From contig CM043953.1 of assembly GCA_014529385.2 (NCBI GenBank), positions 112,280,549 through 112,344,548 of the forward strand: DNA of 64,000 bases, written 5' to 3'. The position numbers and the translations under genes were made by a program. Below the pieces are notes generated by a model, which saw only the letters and a list, made by a program, of their open reading frames with translations, was not told where the DNA came from and ran no database searches. Of the stretch, positions 52,211-63,255 are shown piece after piece (within the stretch, counting starts at the first letter, position 1; every line of letters starts with the position of its first letter). The stretch is from Adiantum capillus-veneris. Its lineage: Eukaryota > Streptophyta > Polypodiopsida > Polypodiales > Pteridaceae.

Positions 52211-53160
52211 TTGAGGGAGTATGATGATGTATTCCATGAAGACCTTACGAATATTCCACCACATAGAGAGGTAGATCATGAGATTGAAACTATCCCTGGA
52301 TGTGAACCTATCTCAAAGAGACCTTATAAAATGTCACTTTTAGAGGCCATTGAACTCAAGGGAAAACTTAGGCAACTCATTGAACAAGGATTCATTCAAC
52401 CCAGTACTTCTCCTTGGGGTGCACCAGCTCTTTTTCAGAAGAAGAAGGATGGGACCTTGAGGCTATACATAGATTACCGTGGACTGAACCAAGTAACTGT
52501 CAAAAACAAGTATCCAATTCCAAGGATTGACGAACTCTTGGACAGGCTCCATGGTGCCAAAATGTTTACAAAGATTGATCTAAGGTCATGATATTACCAA
52601 ATCAGGATCAAGGAATCAGATATTCCAAAGACAGCTTTTAAAACTAGGTATGGACACTACGAATTCACAGTAATGTCTCTTGGTCTAACAAATGATCCTG
52701 CAAGCTTCAATCGACTTATGCAGGATACTTTCAGACCTTATCTGGATGATTTTGTCTTGGTTTTCTTTGATGACATTCTGATTTATTCTAAGAACGAGGC
52801 AGATCATGAAAAACATGTTTGCAAAGTACTTGATCTTCTTCGAGAACACCAACTTTACGCTAAAGCAAGCAAGTGTACCTTCTGCTCACCAAAGGTCAGT
52901 TATCTTAGATTTATCGTATCGGCCGAAGGGATTTCAGTGGACCCAGATAAGGTCAAGGATATCATTGATTGGACTCAACCATCCACTGTCATAGCGAAGT
53001 AAGAGGATTTCTTGGGATAACTAGATGGTACAGGATTTTTGTTAAGGACTATGCACGTATTGCTGCACCTTTGATGGAACTCCTAAAGAAGGGAATGAGG
53101 ATCGAATGGAAGACCGAGCAAGAGTCTAGTTTTGCTAAGCTAAAAGAATTCTTGGTCTGA
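52211..53160 (+). pseudogene. Element F reverse transcriptase
   Basis: [69 protein letters not shown], a TGA at 52589, [40 protein letters not shown] (F-F-D-D) and [21 protein letters not shown] frame change near 52990 precedes [20 protein letters not shown]. Confidence 0.85.
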
Positions 53161-53652
53161 GCTCCTATCTTAAAGCTTCTAGATTTTAGTAAGGAATTTG
53201 AAGTAGCGACCGATGCTAGCAAATTTGCTTTAGGCAGAGTTCTTACTCAAGAAGGATGACCGGTGGCATATACTTTACGAAAGCTAAGGGATCATAAGAA
53301 GAATTATCCTACTCATGAATTGTAACTCTTAGCGGTTATACATGCGCTGAAGTTATGGAGACATTATCTTCTCGAGCGCAAGTTTCAGCTAGTTACATAC
53401 CACAAGAGCTTAAAATGGATTTTTACTCAACCTATTCTCATTATGCGACAACGGCGATGGATAGAACTCTTACAAGAATATAACCTTGACATAAAGTATA
53501 GACCACGGAAAGAAAATTCCGTTACAGATGGACTTAGCCGAAAATCTTTTCTCGGAGCTATCTCTATTCCAAATAACCCTATCTGGGATAGAATTAAAGA
53601 AGCATCTTTGGTAGATCCAGAATACCAACGTATAGTATCATTGGTCCAATAG
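53161..53652 (+). pseudogene. Element F RNase H
   Basis: [14 protein letters not shown] (first Asp) is followed by stops at 53159, 53257 and 53323; the [20 protein letters not shown]-like Glu block and the HKSLKWIFTQ block are present (TDH changed to TYH), then RQRRWIELLQEYNLDIKYRP and NSVTDGLSRKSFLGAIS at the end. Confidence 0.75.
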
Positions 53653-53658
53653 AATAAG

Positions 53659-54480
53659 ATGCCTGAAGCTAAAGATTACTCTCTTATGGGAGGATGTCTT
53701 TACTACAGACATAGACTCTGTGTACCCAAAGACCCAGCTTTAAAGAAGACTATTCTGTATGAAGCACATGATAGCCCTACATCAGGACATCTAGGTTATG
53801 CTAAGACTCTTCATGCTATCAGGAGGACTTATTTTTGGTCCGGGATGAAAGGAGACATACTTCTCTATGTGAGGCAATGTCTTTCTTTTTAGCGTGGATA
53901 AAAGATGAAACAATCAAGTTACTAGGGGAACTTCAACCTCTTGACATACCCCAGATGAAATGGGAATGCATCAGTATGGACTTCGTCACAGGATTACCTT
54001 CTACAGGAGGTTATGACTCTATATTTGTGGTTGTTGATATGCTCACAAAAGTGGCTCATCTAATACCTGTAAAGACAACCTTTACTGCTTCGGATATTAG
54101 CCGAGTATTCATCAAGGAAATTTTTAGGCTACATGGTTTACCAAAGCGTATCGTTAGTGATAGAGATGCCAAGTTTACATCAAAGTTTTGGACTTCTCTT
54201 TTCCAATCTATTGGGTCACAATTAGCCTTCATCATAGCGTATCATCCATAGACAGATGATCACAATTGAGGACATTCTCAGGGCCTATTGTTTGCAAGAG
54301 CCAAAGAAGTGGTTACAATATCTTCCTTTGGTAGAATATGCTTATAATTCTTCCGAACACAGAAGCATTGGAATGTGACCCTTTAAAGCTCTTTATGGAC
54401 AAGGATGTTTAGCACCACTGAACTTCTCAGATCCAACTATCAAAGTAGAAGCCTCTAGGAATATGCTAGAAGACATGGAA
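53659..54480 (+). pseudogene. Element F integrase
   Basis: HHCC: YEAHDSPTSGHLGYAKTLHA ... QCLSF, the last Cys changed and followed by a stop at 53890. Core: KWECISMDFVTGLPSTGGYD (first Asp) and PKRIVSDRDAKFTSKFWTSL (second Asp). A TAG at 54249 and lesions just before the expected DGQTER make the Glu block unreadable. Confidence 0.8.
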
Positions 54481-54983
54481 GCTTAGACTAGAGCTATTCG
54501 CGAAGACATTCAGGCCGCTCAGGATAGACAGAAGCACTATGCAAATAAGAACCGTTCGGAAAGAACTTTCAAAGAAGGAGATATGGTTTTTCTGCAAGTC
54601 CGATTGAAGAAAAGCAACTTATCACTAGGCAGATACAAGAAGCTAAGCCCAAGATATTGTGGACCATCTGAGATCGTTAAAGTTGTAAGTGACCAGGCCT
54701 ACAAGCTAAAGTTACCTACAAACTTAAAGGTTCATGATGTAGCTTACTCAAACCCTATATCCCTAATCCTGATCAACTCTTGGACTCAGATCAGATAGTC
54801 ATGCCAGAACAAGGAGTTATCGAGCTCCAACCTGACTATGTACTTGAAACAAGGGAAAGGAAGTTACGCAACAGAACAATCAAGGAGCATCTAGTAAAGT
54901 GGAAGGATTACTCTGAAGAAGATGCAACTTGGGAGGACGAACCAACGCTCATAAAAGGTTACCAAAGCACATTCTTGAGATGA
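54481..54983 (+). pseudogene. Element F integrase C-terminus and chromodomain
   Basis: RLKKSNLSLGRYKKLSPRYC, GPSEIVKVVSDQAYKLKLPT, a frame change near 54750, then the chromodomain YVLETRERKLRNRTIKEHLV with KWKDYSEEDATWEDEPTL. It ends with a TGA at 54981, the same C-terminus as D. Confidence 0.85.
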
Positions 54984-55014
54984 GGACATCTCAATTTTTT
55001 CACGTTGGGAAGGT

Positions 55015-57759
55015 TGTAAGGTCTGTGACCCGACCAACAAGAACACCATTGTACCATGGAATAAACATAAGGAAAAAGGTTACTATTTTTAGTAGTTTTT
55101 CAAATTCTATCGGTGCCATGATGTTCAGAATATTATAGAGCTTCCAAAAGTGAATTAAAATAATTTTTGTGAGAAATTTCCAAAAATAGTAAGTTTTTGG
55201 TCTCCCGACCCGTCTAGTTTTAACCGTCTTGAAAAACTGCACCCGTACCCCGAATTCGAAAAAATGCAAATTCGGACCCCGAGGGCTGCTAAATATGGCA
55301 GGTACTCGGACAGGTACACCTTAGTTAGAGCTTTGTATAACAATTTATGGTATTAAATTCCGATTCGTATCGCTCGTTTTAGCCTAAAATCAAAAATTCC
55401 TAAGGCTGTGTGGGGAGCATCGGGGCTTGGGGGCTATGTGGGAACAGGTCCCAGGCCACTAGGAGCTTGGTTTAGCAGCTAGGGTGAGAGTCAATTAGAC
55501 TAGCTAACTGAACACTTGGTAGGCATGTAACTGAGTTTCCTTGCATGAGTTGAGAGATCTCTCATATGCATTTAGCAGCATGGTTCGATTTTCAGCTAGG
55601 GAGAGCCTATATAAGAGTGTGCTCACACACACACACACACACACACACATATGCACACACACACACTCAGTACACACACACACACACACACTTACACACG
55701 CACCTTGGGGAGGTGCTACTGGAACACATAGCTTTAGAGAAGAAGCAAAGGAGGGAAGTGCTGCCCGATTCTCATTTCGAGAACTCCATTGGAGCAAAAT
55801 TTCCAGTAGATTTCAGCCCTAATCACGGTAAAATCAAATTTATTTTATGCTTTGCTGCAAATCTCTCTATCATTCTCTTAATCCCGTAACTATTATGCTT
55901 AATCATAGCTAAATTACTCAATAGATGCTCTCTAATTCTCCATATCATTAGTCTATTGCATAATCTTAATCTAATTGTTAATTATGCAAGCAATTAACCT
56001 CTCTTAATCATAGATTAATGCATGATTAGTAAGAAGAAATCTCCCGCTAGTCATCATAATAAATAAATGTCAAGCCGACAATGATGTGGAATTGGTGAAT
56101 TTCACCCTATTACCACAAATGTTTGAGTAACTAAGTTAGATTCAATCTGTTCATAGATTAGGATGTAATTAAGGGTAATTAATCCATCATTAATCCACTA
56201 GGAAAGGGGAATCCTCTCACCTATGCATATGGAAATTCTGCATCTCTCTACTTACATTAGGAAGGTGATTGAGCATGTCTAATTCACCCCTCTAGTAATT
56301 TGATTAAGTAAAAATTTGAAATTCCTAATTACCTAGACCAAGTATTTAACTTTAGAGCCAATTCCCGTAGGAACAAGTAAGGTACTATCCATAAATTACT
56401 ATGTCTTGAAGGAAATCTAACCCTCTCGTATAAAAGGAATTGTTCAGTGATTCTAATCTCTCATCTTGGTTGTTATGGTACTCTCGGACATTAGTTCTTT
56501 TTCTCCAAGTTTTTCAATTAAGTAGTGAGTATAAAATGGCCCCGGTAAAGAGAATTCGCTTCGGTGGTGCCCATGACCGTGAGACGGGAACAAGCAACGT
56601 GAATGGGAAAGGGAAAGCTCCCATGGACAACCAAGTACCGGCCAACTCACGAGTCAATGACGAGGAAATGGAGGAGGTAGGTCACATTTTAATTCAAGTT
56701 TGTTTAATTTAACATTGCACACGATAAGTTAGGAAAGAACATATCCCTAAACATGTTGGAGAAATCCAACGGAAACCTCGGCACTTGAATTGAAATGTAT
56801 ATTAAATTCTAAGTAGGAAAGAATGGTTGTTGGATATACTGTTTGAGATAGGAAAGAATGTTAACTAGAGAAAATTTAGCTCGGCATGTTCATTTCTATT
56901 TCCAATGTTGAAACTAGTCATGATCCCCCTATTGATTAGAGGGGGCGGCTCGCGATGATTTCGTAGTAGCTAGACTTACTAGCTTACGGCCTCTACCCAC
57001 GACTTGCATTCTTTGCGGTAAGAACCCACGTCTTGCGTTCTATGCGGTGGGAATGTCCATGTCGTGCGTTCTATGCGGTGGACATACCCAGTTGTATGCG
57101 CAGCTAGGCGACAACGGGAGGAGTAAACTCTCGCTAGAGGGGAGATGTTGTACCTCGAGAACATTGGAATTTTAATGAATAAGTTTTGAGTAAAACTTTT
57201 ACTAGAGTTACTGTCTTGGTGCCGCTTTGCAATACTGGTTGAAGGGCTGTCTTAATGAACCTTGTGAATCAGAACCTAATCAAAGAACTTATATGTTGAA
57301 CATTCATTGTGGTAGTAGTTAGAACACACAAAGAAGTGTGAGTGTGGGGGTGAAAAGTGGAGGCTTGGCTCGGGTTGCCAATGCTTATGAGAAGGGTGGT
57401 ACCGATTGATCGGGAACTCTTCGTCCCCATAGTATTATAAATCGACGCTATTAATACTCATTGCCCCAAGAGCGGCGAAGCCTCAAGTGTACGTGCCTCT
57501 GAAACATGGGGAAAAAGGCACTCGGGACTTCTCTCCTCTTGGAAGGTGGGTCTTAGGATCGCTAGATAAGTTAATCACGCTTCCCCTGCGGGGTGGAACT
57601 AGATCTCGATGCTAGTAGGCTTGAACTCGACTCACTTTGTGATGAGAGATCGTCCACTAGATGAACCATAAACAACTTTGTTTGATTTCGATGTAGATCT
57701 AGTGGCCACAGGTTTACCATCAGATTCGTGGTTTGAAACGACGAGGTGGGGACCTCGCA
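55015..57759 (+). repeat. Element F right LTR (2,745 bp)
   Basis: Partner of 47160-49999. The TATA box is at 55608-55615, CA tracts at 55624-55700 and the hairpin array at 56996-57084. The last bases read CTCGCA instead of CTCACA. Confidence 0.95.
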
Positions 57760-57764
57760 AGTGA

Positions 57765-58060
57765 GATAGCCAATCTTACGATAACCGATCTACTCAATAC
57801 TTATGTTACGAAGTAGATCAATGCTCACAATGGGAAAAGTACTACCTCTTGTAGAGTATGCCTACAATAATACTGTACATACTTCTACAGGAGAAGAAAC
57901 TTCTGAGATCATTGAGGGAAGACCTAAAAGTCCCTTGCTACTCAAAGTACATAGGAAGATCTTCGCCGTGACCTACAAGAATCTTTTCAAAAGATTAAAG
58001 AGGCTATATCCATCTCTCAACAAAGGCAAAAAGTTGCTGACAAGCACAGAAGGGCCTTAA
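57765..58060 (+). pseudogene. Element C integrase core end
   Basis: Continues 47071-47159: the catalytic Glu of QSE falls on the junction, then IANLTITDLLNTYVT, a TAG, LPLVEYAYNNTVHTSTGEET and coiled FKRLKRLYPSLNKGKKLLTS. It stops at 58058. Confidence 0.8.
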
Positions 58061-58530
58061 CATTCAAAAAAAATGATTGGGTCTTACTTTAGTTTCCTAA
58101 GGCTCGAATAACGCAAACGGCGGGCAATAATCCTACGGGCCATCAAAAGTATTATGCTAAACTAGCAAAAAGATACTATGGTCCTTTCCAAATCTTGAAG
58201 CCCATCAATGAGATGGCTTATCAACTCAAGTTGCCCAACCATTGGCTCATACGCAATGCCTTTCATGTAAGCCTACTTAAGCCCTCCAAAGGAGAGCACC
58301 CAAGTGAAACAATTATTAAAGACCCTCCCGAAGTTGAAGACCAAGAAGAGATGCTACAACCGGAAGCTATTCTTCGACATGAATACAAGGTACTACGACA
58401 TGGTAAGATTATATGACGGTATCTTATTAAGCTAAAAAATTATCCTTTTGAAGATGCTAGATGGATGCAAGGAATACAACTTAAGGATAGTATGAACCTT
58501 GTCAATGCTTACAATGCTACATTAGAGTAA
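58061..58530 (+). pseudogene. Element C integrase C-terminus with chromodomain-like end
   Basis: [20 protein letters not shown] (GPF module) and [20 protein letters not shown], then [18 protein letters not shown], a TGA at 58417, and RYLIKLKNYPFEDARWMQ. The last part has the layout of a chromovirus C-terminal domain (RxxRxLRxxx-I-xYLIKWKxYPxEDAxW), though the key Trp of IKWK is Leu. Confidence 0.7.
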
Positions 58531-58570
58531 GCAATTGTACAATTTTCTTTTAAATGACTCATATTTTTTT

Positions 58571-59505
58571 GCCCACATGATGTGTCGGAAGCCTATTGGT
58601 TGGCCACCCAAGGGGTCCAATGATAATTTAGGAGATTTAATTAATTGATTTTGCATTTATCAAGTCCTGTCTCCCAAAGGGGAAAGGGGGACACTTGTCC
58701 CAAGGCTATCCTTGCTGCTTGTAATGCCTGCTACTTGTGATTGGCTAGGCCTGGAGGGGTCCAATGAGCTTCAAGCATGACCTACAAGGGGGGTCGACCC
58801 AAGAAATCTAGGGGGTTTCTTAGGGGGTATACTCACCCACACACACTCACAAACACTCTCATTGTGTTCTATGCAAAGTGCAAGAGCTCCCTCTCCTTCT
58901 CCAAGCAAGTAGAGGTTGAGAGCCTACACCAACACTCTTGGCTATGGAGTGAAAATCCAGTCAAGAGACATGCTTCAATGCTTAAGCTTGTCATCTCCTT
59001 CTTCTTCATTACTATGCTAGCAAGAAGAGTTATGATAAGTCAGGAACTAGTTCTTTCTCCTATGGAATGTTTCTTCTTTCTCTTCCCTACCCTCATTCCC
59101 TGCTAGCTCTCTCCACCTTCGAAGGTGTTTGAGGTCTTGGGACTGAGGCTTGGGATAGTTAAAGCTTTCTTCAAGTTTATGTTATGCTTGTGATGCATGA
59201 AGCTTTCCATCTTCATTGCATCACCTAGGTCACAAGGAACACAAAGATTGTATTGTAACAAGTCTCTCTTAATGGGAGAAATCATAATACAAATGCCTAT
59301 TGGAGGGGGGACCGGCTCCACATAAATCCGGCCCTCAATTGTTGTCATGTTCTCTAAATTATCTCTCTTGCAAAGGTATTGTTCATACCAAGTTAACTAG
59401 CTGCTATCTTCAATTATGTTCACTCGCTATGCTCACAAAGTCATTTCCCAAAAGTACTCTCATTGATACTGCTACTCTCAAGTTAAATAGGCCAATTCCA
59501 TTACA
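58571..59505 (+). repeat. Element C right LTR, 5' part lost
   Basis: 58571-59235 repeats 24917-25593; 59236-59505 supplies the LTR end missing on the left. It ends CCATTACA just before the GGTAA target duplication. No polypurine tract is left, so the deletion took it together with about 660 bp of LTR. Confidence 0.75.
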
Positions 59506-59510
59506 GGTAA

Positions 59511-60013
59511 AAAAGAAAGATGGTACTATGAGCATGCGTGTAGATTATCACAGATTAAACGCCATAACCATCAAGAAGAAGTATCCTCTGCCAAGAGTAC
59601 ATGAGTTGTTTGATCAACTCGATGGGGCAAGATACTATACAAAGATAGATCTTCGTTCAGTATACCACTAGGTGCGTATCCTTTTACAAGATATCTCCAA
59701 AACTATCTTTAGAACACGGTTCGGGATTTTGAATTTTTGGTTATGCCTTTTGGTCTAACCAATACTCCAGCTACATTTTTGGCACTCATGGATAGTGTCT
59801 TACGTCCCTATCATGGATAGTGTCTTACGTCCCTATCTCATTTACAATAAGATTGAAGATGAACACATAGAACACTTACGATTACTGTTTGAACAGCTAC
59901 AAGCTCACGTGCTGTATGGTAAGCAAAGCAAGTGCAATTTCTTTAAAACAGAGATACATTACCTTGGTCATGTGACTTCTTATTCGGGCTTCAAGATGGA
60001 CACTGACAAGGTC
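59511..60013 (+). pseudogene. Copy A2 reverse transcriptase, also lacking YxDD
   Basis: [50 protein letters not shown], a TAG at 59669 and [20 protein letters not shown], then [20 protein letters not shown] with no catalytic block between RPYL and IYNK, as in A1. A 25-bp tandem duplication (ATGGATAGTGTCTTACGTCC...) lies at about 59788-59837. Similarity to A1 ends near 60013 at FKMDTDKV. Confidence 0.85.
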
Positions 60014-62379
60014 CCTTCTAGCAACGGGAAGAGAGAGGAAAAGGATCTTGCGTAATACCTTATTTTTGACTTGCAAATGGAGATGGTTCGTTATGATGCT
60101 ATTGTAGAACTTGTATAAACTCACTCAATGCTTAGTGATTGCTAAAACATTGCCAAAACACACACACACACACTGTCTTAGGGTGTGGGAGACCTCTCAC
60201 CACAATACCCTCTTACAATGGACACAAAACTCGCAATAAAAAACACACTAAAACACTTTCTAAAATCAAGATCAACCGATAAAAACTCAAATACACAAGT
60301 CACCTTGAATTCACCAAACCGTATTGCGCAAATGGAAGGACGAAGATTTGAACGTCGAATCACGCCTTTGATGCACCAAACCTCAATTTATTGATGATGA
60401 ATGAGCATATACAATAGTGGTTTTGAGGTTTGTGGAACTCACGCTCTCTCACTTGCAATGTGTAGCTTGAGGGCTTCTCTCACACCAAGAGTGAAGCTCA
60501 CAAGTGGTTGCTACACCTAAGTCTCTCCTCACGCATAGAGTGTTGGGGTGCTATGTGAGATTTTGGAGGGTTGTTTTACAAGAAGGAAAGGGGCCTATTT
60601 ATAGGTTGGAGACCCCTCATTAAGATTATTGGAAATCCTAATCTACAAGCTAACAAATCAGGATTATGATTTTTTTGAATATCAAAACATTGTGGGCCTT
60701 CTTTGTCTGCTTGAGTCATGGGTGTGGGCTCAAAAGAGAGAATTATTGATGGTAGATAAGGTGAAAGTAAGTAAAGAGAGAGAGAGAGAGAGAGAGAGTT
60801 ACTATACACATGTCTTGAGGCGAGGTGTCTTTTATGGTTAGGTCAAAGGCTATTTTGTGCTAGTATGTTAGTGATTAGTAATCACTAGAAAGTTAATGTT
60901 ACATTTACAATGGGTAGAATGAGGTGGATGGTTGAATGAAGTGAGCAAATCCTTGTGATGGTGAAGCTTGAATATGTTTTGGACTTACTTGTGTAGGTTC
61001 TCAAAATGACTATCGATCTACTTCTTCGCCTTCTCTTCTTTACGCCACCGCCGCCAAGGTTGATTATCGTGATGAAAATGGTAATTTCATTGATGAGATC
61101 TCTTGATTTGCAGAGGTTAATCATGGTACACATGCTGAATTTATGTATATATATAAGGGTTAAGATGGAATTGTACTTTGGAGATAATAGAGAGAGGCAT
61201 AGAGATGGTGTATGTATGTAGAGGTTCATAAAAGAACTATAGGGATGAGAGAGAAGGATAATGGTGAAGAGGGTGGGAGAAGCCATGGAAATTGCAGGTT
61301 TGAGTGAGGGAAGGAGAGGGAGGGATGTGTAAAAGTCAGTAGGTGTGTGGAAGGGTGAGAGACGACTAAAAGCTACTTGTGAGAAAAGTGAGCAGACTGG
61401 GGTCCACTCAAAAAATCATAGCTCACCGCTGGTAGCTCCAAAAATCATGAAAAAATTTGAGGTGATTATTCAGAGCGTGGGTTACATTGTCTCTTTTGGC
61501 CACCGCTCCAAATTCGGAGTGGAGATAGGTGCCAAAATTCTCACCAAAAAGCCTGTTTTTTATGCCTGCAAAAGTCTTTTAGTGGCCCTCTCCTTTGTTG
61601 AATTTGTACAATGCATCCAAGAGTGAGCCCCTCGTTTGTCATATTATAATACAAAGCATCCAGGTTGCCCTTGACCCATGCATGGAGGAGGATTATTGGT
61701 GAATAAAGAAATATATACATGGTTGGACTAGTGTATGGACTATTCATGGACTTTAGCTCAATGAGCACATGGTGTTAGAATAATGAGTAAAAATAATAAT
61801 AAAAATATGGAGGAGTTATGGATATGGAAAGATATTGGAATCATATGATATGGTTCGTCCTTGAATTATTTTGGGTGAAAGAGGATAAGGTATGCAAGTA
61901 AATAATATAATAAAAGTAACCAATGAGTAGAAATCATTTTTTTGTTTTCACGAGGGTGAGGGTGAAAATGTGGGAGTGGTTTGTATAAAGGAAAAATATG
62001 AGGTTAGAGTATGTACAATATTGGCAAAAAATATAATTATGGTGTAAGAGAATGAAAGAAGGTGTACATAGGTTTAACACACACCTAAGTAGAATATTTA
62101 AATAAAATACCAAAATAATTATAAAAAATCCCTATATTTAGGCCATATATACAATGAAATATTTACACACAGAGACGGCCATAATATACTTTTATTTTTT
62201 TTATTTTTTTGGCTCAACTAGCCCAGTGACTAGCTAGCTGAGGGTTTTTGAGAAGATATGGGAAAAGCCCCCTAACTCACACACGCCTATGTACAGTGAA
62301 ATGGTAGGGATAGCCATAGCGTTTGGGTGAATTTGGTAGGGTGGAGTTACTATGGCAATTATGGAGAGCCGAAAAACGG
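60014..62379. other. Unclassified non-coding stretch
   Basis: No credible gene on either strand. It contains (CA)n at about 60155-60173 and (GA)n at 60776-60798, and purine-rich repeats at 61195-61330. It is AT-rich from 61750 to 62220. The composition suggests LTR or leader sequence of an unidentified element, but no paired LTR or primer-binding site was found. The 133-codon minus-strand frame at 60885-61286 is of low complexity and not supported. Confidence 0.5.
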
Positions 62380-62968
62380 CTATCAATAGCTAGAGTTTCT
62401 AGCTTAGGGCCTTTACCTACGACTTGTTTTCTATGCGGTGGGAGCCCACGTCTTGCTTTCTCTGCGGTGGGAATGTCCATGTCGTGCTTTCTATGCGGTG
62501 GACATACCTAGTTGTATGGGCAGCTAGGCGACAACGGGAGGAGTAAACTCTCGCAGGAGGGGGGATGTTGTACCTCCAGAACATTGGAATGATAATGAAT
62601 AAGTTTGAGTAGAATTTTTACTAGAGTTTCTGTCTTGGTGCCGCTTTGCAATACTAGTTGAAGGGTTGTCTTAACGAACATTGTGATTCGGAATCTAATC
62701 AAGGAATTTTTATGTTGAACAACCATTGTGGTAGAAATTAGGACACACAAGGGAGTGTGAGTGTGGGGGTGGAAAGTGGGGGCTTGGCTCAGGTTGCCAA
62801 TGCCTATGAGAAGGGTGGTCCCGATTGTTCGGGCACTCTCTGTACCCATAGTGTTTAAATCGATACTAGTAATACTCATTGCCCCTAGAGTGGCGAAGTC
62901 TCAAGTGTACGTGCCTCTGAAACATGGGAAAAAGGCACTCAGGATTTATCTCCTCTTGGAAGGGGGTG
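62380..62968 (+). mobile_element. Fragment of a D/F-family LTR
   Basis: Matches 49206-49790 and 56965-57545 of the element F LTRs ('ctagagtttctagcttaggg', 'gggatgttgtacctccagaa', 'gtgcctctgaaacatggg'). It includes the hairpin array: units at 62415-62442, 62445-62471 and 62474-62504. It is cut abruptly at both ends and has no internal region beside it. Confidence 0.9.
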
Positions 62969-62989
62969 AAAGCATAGAATGGTGTCTAA

Positions 62990-63017
62990 ATACTTGGTGT
63001 CCATGGACACCAAGTAT
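62990..63017. repeat. Perfect 28-bp palindrome
   Basis: ATACTTGGTGTCCA joined to its exact reverse complement TGGACACCAAGTAT, no spacer. It lies between the LTR fragment and the CT tract upstream of the terminal reading frame. Confidence 0.95.
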
Positions 63018-63144
63018 GATGCTATGGATGGAACCATAGCTGGGCTTTTAAGTCAATAATTTTTAAAAGGATATAGGTAAGATAACTGACTTCATGACTC
63101 CACTACTCGGATTGAAAGACATGGAGTGGTTAGCACGCGTGGAC

Positions 63145-63159
63145 CTCTCCCTCTCTCTC

Positions 63160-63196
<37 letters not shown>
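63145..63196 (+). promoter_or_regulatory. CT tract upstream of the terminal ORF
   Basis: (CT)n ending CTCTCAG at 63197. A pyrimidine tract of this kind fits a plant 5' UTR or core-promoter Y patch. The CAG end would also serve as a splice acceptor. Confidence 0.45.
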
Positions 63197-63197
<1 letters not shown>

Positions 63198-63255
63198 ATG
63201 GCCTCCAATGCCCATCTCCATCCCTCTCTCTCTCTCCTACTCTCCTGTTCAAAAT

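Larger units (their letters stand above)
47160..57759 (+). mobile_element. Complete Ty3/gypsy chromovirus F (10,600 bp), same family as D
   Basis: LTRs 47160-49999 and 55015-57759 start TGTAAGGTCT and end CTCACA / CTCGCA. Target duplication AGTGA lies at 47155-47159 and 57760-57764 in element C's integrase. PBS TGGTATCAGAGC is at 50002-50013, and a purine-rich GTTGGGAAGGT precedes the right LTR. Internal order: leader ORF (50091-50609), gag, protease, RT, RNase H, integrase, chromodomain. Pol has many stops, while the leader ORF is open. Confidence 0.95.
24255..59505 (+). mobile_element. Ty3/gypsy element C, a 35-kb nest holding D, E and F
   Basis: C starts TGTCATAAAG at 24255 and ends ATTACA at 59505, with target duplication GATAA (24250-24254) / GGTAA (59506-59510). 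A1 shows the uninterrupted site as ATTGGTAAAAAGG. C's own parts are: LTR (24255-25593), protease (25597-26187), RT (26188-26845), RNase H (40900-41470), an integrase piece (47071-47159), integrase end (57765-58060), C-terminal domain (58061-58530) and LTR (58571-59505). Elements D, E and F account for the gaps. The two LTRs overlap only in their middle, each having lost a different end. Confidence 0.8.
15231..60013 (+). mobile_element. Ty3/gypsy family A, copy A2 (split by elements B and C)
   Basis: A2 survives in three pieces: 15231-16361 (gag end, zinc knuckle, protease), 23837-24254 (spacer and RT start) and 59511-60013 (RT). Each matches the same positions of A1 closely, and A1 has neither insertion, so A1 serves as the unoccupied reference site for both B and C. 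Most RNase H and all integrase of A2 are missing to the right of 60013. Confidence 0.85.

Noticed and set aside
60885-61286. 133-codon minus-strand frame
   Set aside because: Low-complexity Ile/Thr/Leu-rich translation of AT-rich DNA with no homologous feature.
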